DNA of 64,000 nucleotides from Ruminococcus sp. GTDB lineage: Bacteria > Bacillota > Clostridia > Oscillospirales > Ruminococcaceae. The notes beneath the pieces were generated by a model. It made no database searches, was not told where the DNA came from, and saw only the letters and a list, made by a program, of their open reading frames with translations. Positions 58,809-64,000 of the stretch are shown here, in pieces. The stretch lies in assembly GCA_017437285.1 (NCBI GenBank), contig JAFSBM010000058.1, positions 1 to 64,000 of the forward strand, in the 5' to 3' direction. A program made the position numbers and the translations under genes. Within the stretch, counting starts at the first letter, position 1; each line of letters starts with the position of its first letter.

Positions 58809-59580
58809 CGCTGAACTTGTGGTGAGAGGAATTGCCAGAAGTCGTGAACGGGCAAAGGAAATGATAAAGTCGGGAGCTGTTGCTGTCAACGGCAAGCCTG
58901 CGAAAAAATCCTCCGCAGAGGTAACTGCGGAGGATGTAATCGAATCCTCGGAGCAGGAATTATACGTGGGCAGAGGTGCATTGAAGCTTGAAAAGGCGGC
59001 GGAATATTTTGCCCTTGACTTCAATGGTCTGCGGTGCCTTGACATTGGTGCGTCAACAGGCGGATTTACGGAATATATGATAAATCACGGTGCGGCAGTT
59101 GTCTATGCCGTTGACGTAGGTCACGGACAGCTGGCGGAATCCCTGAGAAGTGACAGCCGTGTGGTCAATATGGAAAATACGGATATACGTATGGTTTCCC
59201 CTGAAAACATCGGCGGTCAGGCTGATTTCATATGTGCTGATGTGTCCTTTATTTCCCTTACAAAAATTCTGCCGAAAATAGCGGAATTGCTCAAAAGCGA
59301 GGGTACAGCCGCTGTTCTGATTAAACCGCAGTTTGAGGCAGGAAAAAGCGACATCGGCAAAAAAGGCATCGTCAAGGACAGAAAAGTTCATCTCCGTATT
59401 TTAAAGGAGCTTGACGGATTTATGCGGCTTTCGGGGCTTATGCCTGTAAGCTGTACATATTCCCCCGTAAAGGGCGGAAGCGGCAATATAGAATATCTGG
59501 CGAAGCTTGTGAAATGCTCCGAAGAAAGGGAAATTCCCGACTACAGCGGTATTGTTGAGGAGGCTTTTCGTCAGTTGTAG
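58795..59580 (+). CDS. tlyA: TlyA-family rRNA 2'-O-methyltransferase
   Basis: A 261-residue protein with an N-terminal S4 RNA-binding domain (LDAELVVRGIARSRERAKEMI) and an FtsJ-like methyltransferase domain: DIGASTGGFTEY near residue 85, CADVSFISLTKIL, LIKPQFEAGK. It methylates riboses in 16S/23S rRNA; in Mycobacterium this affects capreomycin sensitivity. Common next to dxs and nadK in Firmicutes. Confidence 0.93.
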   Translation: MARLDAELVVRGIARSRERAKEMIKSGAVAVNGKPAKKSSAEVTAEDVIESSEQELYVGRGALKLEKAAEYFALDFNGLRCLDIGASTGGFTEYMINHGAAVVYAVDVGHGQLAESLRSDSRVVNMENTDIRMVSPENIGGQADFICADVSFISLTKILPKIAELLKSEGTAAVLIKPQFEAGKSDIGKKGIVKDRKVHLRILKELDGFMRLSGLMPVSCTYSPVKGGSGNIEYLAKLVKCSEEREIPDYSGIVEEAFRQL

Positions 59581-59589
59581 GAGGACAGG

Positions 59590-60444
59590 ATGAAAGCGGT
59601 ACTTTATCCCAATTTTCAGAAAAAAAATGCTCTCGGCTGTGCAAGAGAGGTCTGCGATGTACTTCATTCCGAGGGGATTGAAGTTGTTGTTGACCTTGAA
59701 TTCACAAAGGAATTCAGCGATAAGGAATTTGTGATTTTTGACGATATATCCACACTTACATCAACCGCTGACATATTTATTGCCATTGGCGGTGACGGTA
59801 CAATTTTAAGATGTGCAAAGCTTCTTATGGGAACCGAAACAAAGCTTATGGGCATAAATTCGGGAACTCTCGGCTTTATGGCGGCACTTGAAGCCGACCA
59901 GCTTGACGCTCTGAAAAAGCTTAAAACAGGGGAGTATCACATATCACGGCGTATGACGGTGGAGGTTGTTATTCATGGTGAGGGCGGTGATTTGGTATAT
60001 ACTGCCCTTAATGAAATATCAGCGAAATCTGCAAGTTTTCGCATATGCGACTTTGATGTATCGGCTGACGGATATCTTATCGGAAAATACCGTGCTGACG
60101 GAATTCTTTTCAGCACTCCCTCAGGCTCAACGGCTTATGCCCTGTCAGCAGGCGGCCCTGTAATTGAACCTGACCTTGAATGTATTGAAATGAATCTCAT
60201 ATGCCCCCATTCTCTTTTTGCCAAGGCAACGCTGTTTTCGGCAAAAAGAAAACTCCGCCTTACAGACAGGACTTCGGGAGAAAACTCCCTTGTGTTGAGT
60301 GTGGACGGTGAACTTGTTCATCGTATGGCTGAAAATGAATCGGTGGAAATTATGAAGGGCAGGTATACTCTCAATTTCGTTGATGTAATCGACAACGCTT
60401 TCCACGATTCACTTTGCCGTAAAATGTGCAAGCCCATTAAGTGA
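59590..60444 (+). CDS. nadK: NAD kinase
   Basis: A 284-residue ATP-NAD kinase: the GGDGT motif (AIGGDGTILRCA) lies near residue 60, with NSGTLGFMA, YTALNEISA and the substrate-binding FSTPSGSTAYALSAGGP. The start has GGAGGACAGG upstream. It provides NADP for biosynthesis. Confidence 0.95.
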   Translation: MKAVLYPNFQKKNALGCAREVCDVLHSEGIEVVVDLEFTKEFSDKEFVIFDDISTLTSTADIFIAIGGDGTILRCAKLLMGTETKLMGINSGTLGFMAALEADQLDALKKLKTGEYHISRRMTVEVVIHGEGGDLVYTALNEISAKSASFRICDFDVSADGYLIGKYRADGILFSTPSGSTAYALSAGGPVIEPDLECIEMNLICPHSLFAKATLFSAKRKLRLTDRTSGENSLVLSVDGELVHRMAENESVEIMKGRYTLNFVDVIDNAFHDSLCRKMCKPIK

Positions 60445-60451
60445 GGTAGAT

Positions 60452-60889
60452 ATGAAAAATAACCGCCGTGATGTAATTCTTGAAATTATAAATGAAACCG
60501 CAGTTTCCACACAGGAGCAGTTAATCGGAATTCTTGCCGAAAGGGGAATTGCCGTTACACAGGCAACCTTGTCCCGTGACATTCAGCAGCTTTCCTTGGT
60601 AAAGCTTCGTGATGAAAACGGTGTTTACAGATATACTCTGCCCCCTGCAGCAGCTGTGGAAAAGGGAATTTTTTCCGAAGCTGTTGTAGATGTGGACTAT
60701 GCCCTTAATACAATTGTTCTGAAATGCCGTGTGGGAATGGCACAGGGTACTTGTGCCGCCATAGATTCCGTAAGGCACGAGGGCGTTGTAGGCACAATTG
60801 CAGGGGACGATACAATATTTATACTTGTCCGCAGCGAAGCGGACGCAAAAAGACTGGCAAAAAAATTCAGAAATGATATACTCGGATAA
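60452..60889 (+). CDS. argR: Arginine repressor ArgR
   Basis: A 145-residue protein with an N-terminal winged helix (QEQLIGILAERGIAVTQATLSRDIQQL) and a C-terminal arginine-binding oligomerization domain ending GVVGTIAGDDTIFILVRS. The position between nadK and recN is conserved in Firmicutes. Confidence 0.95.
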   Translation: MKNNRRDVILEIINETAVSTQEQLIGILAERGIAVTQATLSRDIQQLSLVKLRDENGVYRYTLPPAAAVEKGIFSEAVVDVDYALNTIVLKCRVGMAQGTCAAIDSVRHEGVVGTIAGDDTIFILVRSEADAKRLAKKFRNDILG

Positions 60890-60907
60890 AAGGCAGGTCA
60901 TCGGTCA

Positions 60908-62569
60908 ATGTTAAAGGAGCTTTATATAAAAAATCTTGCGGTAATTCGTGAAACTACCATACCGCTTGAAAAACGGCTTAATATTTTCACAGGCGAAACC
61001 GGAGCAGGTAAATCCATACTCATCAACGGAATTAATGCCGTTCTCGGACAGAGATGCAGTAAGGATATTGTCCGTACAGGCTGTGACAAGGCTGTTATAA
61101 CGGCTCTGTTTACGGAGTTGTCCCCCGATGTATGCGGAAAGCTTGCGGAGCTTGGCATTGACTGCGAGGAAAATGAAATTTCCATAACCCGTGAAATCAA
61201 CGCTGACGGCGGAAGTGTGGCACGTATCAACGGCAGGTCTGCACCTGCGTCTATGCTGAAAGAAATCGGCAGTATGATTATAAATATTCACGGTCAGCAC
61301 GACAATCAGATTCTTCTTGACAGTCAGCGGCATATGGAAATTCTTGACGATTTCGGCGGTGATAACAGCCTTTTGGAGGAATACCGTGTTGTATTCCGTG
61401 AATTGCAGACAGCGGCTCGCCGCCTTGGCGAACTTAAAAATCAGGAGAAAAGCCGAATTGAGCGAATCCGCTATTTAAGCGAGGTTGTCAAGGATATTGG
61501 TGCATTGGAACTTCGGGCAGGTGAGGACGATGAACTTGAAAAAGAACTTGCCGCCTCGGAAAATGCACAGCGAATCATTTCTGCAATAGGTGCGGCAGTC
61601 AATGCCCTCAACGGCGAGGAGGGTGCAAATGACATTATAGCCGCCGCTGAAAGTGAAATTTCTCACCTTACTGACGAATCGGCAGGAATAGCCGCACTTT
61701 ATGAGCGACTTTCCGCCGTTGAAATTGAACTTTCGGATATTGCCTCTGAACTGGAGAAAACAGCCAATAAGGCGGAACTTGATATGCAGCGTGTGGATTA
61801 CATACGCCGCCGCCTTAGTGAGATAAATAAGGTAAGCAAGAAATATCTTGCAGACAGCACGGAACTTGTGAAAATGTATGATTCCGCCTGTGAGGAACTT
61901 ACAAGGCTGGAGGGCAGCGATGACGAAATAAAAATGCTTGCTGCCAAGCGTGAGGAGCTTCTCCGCAGAGTGACGGAACTTGCAAAGGCTCTCTTTGACT
62001 ATCGTGAAAGTGTGGCTGAACGCTTTGTAAGCCGAGTTACAGAGGAACTCGAATTCCTCAATATGGCAGGAGTTGTTCTTGCTGTCCGCCACGAAAAGGG
62101 CAAGCTTACGGTAAATGGTATGGATACGGTTGAATTTCTCATATCCGCCAACCGTGGAGAAGAACCAAAGCCCATTGCAAAAATTGCATCGGGAGGCGAA
62201 TTATCCCGTGTTATGCTTGCTCTGAAAAGCGTTATTGCGGATAAGGACAGCATCGACACAATGATTTTCGACGAAATCGACACGGGAGTAAGCGGAAAGG
62301 CTGCACAGAAAATAGGCATAAAGCTTAAAGAAATCGGAAAAGTCCGTCAGGTTATATGCGTAACTCATCTTTCGCAGATTGCAGTTATGGCGGATAATCA
62401 CCTTTTGATTGAGAAAAATATCGTTGACGGCAGAACTGAAACTACCGTTACACAGCTGGATTTTCAAGGAAAAACTGCGGAAATTGCCCGAATTATGGGC
62501 GGTGACAATCCCGGCAGTCTTGTTATCAAGGCGGCAGAGGACGAATTGAGAAAGGCGGCTGAAATATGA
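60908..62569 (+). CDS. recN: DNA repair protein RecN
   Basis: A 553-residue SMC-like ATPase. Walker A is FTGETGAGKSILINGI near residue 28, a coiled coil spans about residues 160-360, and the C-terminal ABC signature ASGGELSRVMLALK and Walker B FDEIDTGVSGKAAQ follow. It acts in double-strand break repair. It overlaps the next gene by 4 bases. Confidence 0.96.
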   Translation: MLKELYIKNLAVIRETTIPLEKRLNIFTGETGAGKSILINGINAVLGQRCSKDIVRTGCDKAVITALFTELSPDVCGKLAELGIDCEENEISITREINADGGSVARINGRSAPASMLKEIGSMIINIHGQHDNQILLDSQRHMEILDDFGGDNSLLEEYRVVFRELQTAARRLGELKNQEKSRIERIRYLSEVVKDIGALELRAGEDDELEKELAASENAQRIISAIGAAVNALNGEEGANDIIAAAESEISHLTDESAGIAALYERLSAVEIELSDIASELEKTANKAELDMQRVDYIRRRLSEINKVSKKYLADSTELVKMYDSACEELTRLEGSDDEIKMLAAKREELLRRVTELAKALFDYRESVAERFVSRVTEELEFLNMAGVVLAVRHEKGKLTVNGMDTVEFLISANRGEEPKPIAKIASGGELSRVMLALKSVIADKDSIDTMIFDEIDTGVSGKAAQKIGIKLKEIGKVRQVICVTHLSQIAVMADNHLLIEKNIVDGRTETTVTQLDFQGKTAEIARIMGGDNPGSLVIKAAEDELRKAAEI

Positions 62570-63102
62570 AAATTTACTCCGCAAGACATGGGCAGACGGA
62601 TTACAATAAAGAGGATTTAATTCTCGGTGTGACGGATTTGCCGCTGAATTCCACAGGTCTTGCACAGGCTGAGGAATTTGCAAAAGCTGTTGAATTGCTG
62701 GGTGATGTTGATATTATCATTGCTTCGCCTATGAAAAGGGCGATGACTACTGCAACGGCGGCTGCCGAAAGATGCGGAATTGAGATTATCACCGATGAAC
62801 GTCTTCGTGAATGGAATTACGGCGAATTTGAGGGCAAATCTCGATATACCGAGGGATTTGCTGAAAATAAACGTGAATTTGCTGTGAAAATGGGCGAAAC
62901 AGGTGAGTCGCTTTTTCAGCTTTGTCACAGAGTTTATTCCGCAATTGATGAAATAAGGGCGAAATACAGCGGAAAAAACGTCCTCCTTGTCAGTCACGGG
63001 GGAGTATGCCGTGTAATTGAAACATATTTTAACAATATGACAACTGAGGAATACAGCAATTGGTTTATGGGAAACTGTCAGATTATTGAGTACAACTGCT
63101 GA
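62566..63102 (+). CDS. Histidine phosphatase family protein
   Basis: A 178-residue phosphoglycerate-mutase-like phosphatase. The catalytic His is in SARHGQTDYN, Arg in IASPMKRAMTTA, Glu in REWNYGEFEG and the second His in VSHGGVCRV. Substrate unknown; related small phosphatases act on alpha-ribazole phosphate or sugar phosphates. Coupled to recN by an ATGA overlap. Confidence 0.88.
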   Translation: MKIYSARHGQTDYNKEDLILGVTDLPLNSTGLAQAEEFAKAVELLGDVDIIIASPMKRAMTTATAAAERCGIEIITDERLREWNYGEFEGKSRYTEGFAENKREFAVKMGETGESLFQLCHRVYSAIDEIRAKYSGKNVLLVSHGGVCRVIETYFNNMTTEEYSNWFMGNCQIIEYNC

Positions 63103-63134
63103 TTTTTCCTTAAAAAAAGAAAAGAGGGTTGTAA

Positions 63135-64000
63135 ATGAGAGTAGGCGTTGATTATTATCCCGAACAATGGGACAAGGAGTTATGGGAAGCCGATGCGGAT
63201 ACTATGGCGAAAACAGGTGTCAGCCTTATACGTATTGGCGAATTTGCGTGGCAAAGATTGGAGCTGTCAGAGGGTGTGTATGACTTTGGCTGGCTGAAAG
63301 AAGTTATAACAATCTTTGCAAAACGTGGTATTGGCACAGTTCTGAGCCTGCCCACTTCCTGCCCTCCTTTGTGGCTTTATAAAACGCACCCCGATATAAT
63401 CCGTATCGGCAGTATGGGTGCAAGAAGCGGAGTAAAGGTGCATAGATGTATAAATTCTCCATTATTCCGTGAATACGCAAAGAAAATCACATCGGCACTT
63501 GCTAACGAATTTGGAAATAATCCTGCGGTTGTTTCGTGGCATATTGACAATGAACCTGAGGCTTACAACTGCACTTGTGACGCTTGTCGTGAGAAATTCC
63601 GCAGCTGGCTGTGGGATAAGTACGGCACAATGGAGGCTGTCAATACAGCGATAAACGGCAAATATGAGGATTTGTCGCAGATTGATGCTCCCGACGGACT
63701 TTATTCTGATTGGGAAAATCCCTCCCTTTCTCTTGAATGGTATCGTTTTTCTTCTGATTGTGCCGCAGAATTTGTCCGTGACGAAATGCTCCTTATCCGT
63801 GTGGTAAATCAGAATATTACCGTATCCACCAATATCAGACCATACGAGAATAACCCCGATTTTTACAGGGTTTTCGAGTGTCTTGACTATGTGACATACG
63901 ACAATTTCCCTGCAATGAAAACCGAGGGCGATGTATATCAATCCCGTGCCTTTGACCTTGATATGATGCGTGGAGTCAAGGGCGGCAGCTTTGTTGTAAT
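63135..64000 (+). CDS. GH42 beta-galactosidase, partial at right edge
   Basis: An open frame of 288 codons running off the window (full enzymes have about 650-690 residues). The start follows AGAGGGTTG. Signatures are GVDYYPEQWDKELW, LIRIGEFAWQRLE, LSLPTSCPPLWL, and SWHIDNEPEAYNC with the catalytic acid Glu. Four cysteines, one in HRC and three in CTCDAC with a nearby Cys, match the zinc site of GH42 enzymes. It hydrolyses beta-galactosides, probably short oligosaccharides after uptake. No signal peptide, so cytoplasmic. Confidence 0.93.
   Translation, partial: MRVGVDYYPEQWDKELWEADADTMAKTGVSLIRIGEFAWQRLELSEGVYDFGWLKEVITIFAKRGIGTVLSLPTSCPPLWLYKTHPDIIRIGSMGARSGVKVHRCINSPLFREYAKKITSALANEFGNNPAVVSWHIDNEPEAYNCTCDACREKFRSWLWDKYGTMEAVNTAINGKYEDLSQIDAPDGLYSDWENPSLSLEWYRFSSDCAAEFVRDEMLLIRVVNQNITVSTNIRPYENNPDFYRVFECLDYVTYDNFPAMKTEGDVYQSRAFDLDMMRGVKGGSFVV

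Overview
The window looks like a chromosome segment from a low-to-moderate GC anaerobic Firmicute of the Ruminococcus / Oscillospiraceae type. The evidence is two sporulation operons (spoIIA and spoIIIAA-AH), an [FeFe]-hydrogenase maturase (hydG), acetate kinase, dockerin-tailed secreted proteins, BspA-like leucine-rich repeat proteins and a C1-family dockerin peptidase. All assignments come from reading the sequence; no database search was made.

Layout. 1-4.6 kb is the integrase end of a decayed integrative mobilizable element: a broken MobV-type relaxase, a CCGTCAC-repeat region, a RepA-like ATPase, a ribbon-helix-helix protein, tyrosine integrase, excisionase and a divergent XRE regulator with an operator array. 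It abuts the 3' end of guaA. 4.6-9.3 kb carries a stand-alone GMP synthetase ATP-pyrophosphatase subunit, a PqqD-like protein coupled to an OPT oligopeptide transporter, and a lipase behind a structured leader. 9.3-11.3 kb has a TM1266-like protein, hydG and a tiny membrane peptide. 11.3-16.3 kb reads leftward: C_GCAxxG_C_C protein, ComF, a THUMP RNA methyltransferase and a class A PBP. 17.4-18.9 kb is spoIIAA-spoIIAB-sigF. 18.9-23.8 kb reads leftward: a lipoprotein/membrane pair, hemW, two small membrane proteins and lepA.

23.8-27.6 kb is an accessory patch: repeat copies, a 726-residue LRR protein, an immunity-like protein and tRNA-Leu(CAA). 27.6-33.7 kb has an ECF sigma/anti-sigma pair, ackA and two tandemly duplicated LRR-dockerin genes. 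34.0-39.4 kb is mainly an RNA-modification run (tmcAL, mnmA, trmN6-like, rsmI). 40.0-44.1 kb holds a PHP phosphatase, a YdcF protein and the dockerin peptidase. 44.5-48.1 kb is a sugar ABC importer without its ATPase. 48.1-52.8 kb is the complete spoIIIA operon. 52.9-63.1 kb is a housekeeping run (asp23, nusB, tsaD-like, xseA, xseB, ispA, dxs, tlyA, nadK, argR, recN, phosphatase), followed by a partial GH42 beta-galactosidase at the right edge.

Most unusual structure. Two families of short palindromic, transposase-free repeats occur here. Family A (about 160 bp, termini ATACCAATCCCTAAAA) has four copies; family B (termini AGGGCATCTCTAAAAA) has one long copy and several partial ones. At three of the four A loci a B copy lies next to it. 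One A copy interrupts the relaxase, one lies directly upstream of the dockerin peptidase, one is in the lepA upstream region and one supplies the stop codon of an immunity-like gene. Other points worth attention are the operator array inside both divergent promoters of the mobile element, two unassigned structured leaders (about 8314-8442 and 44322-44511), and the duplicated LRR-dockerin genes whose ends are conserved while the middles diverge.
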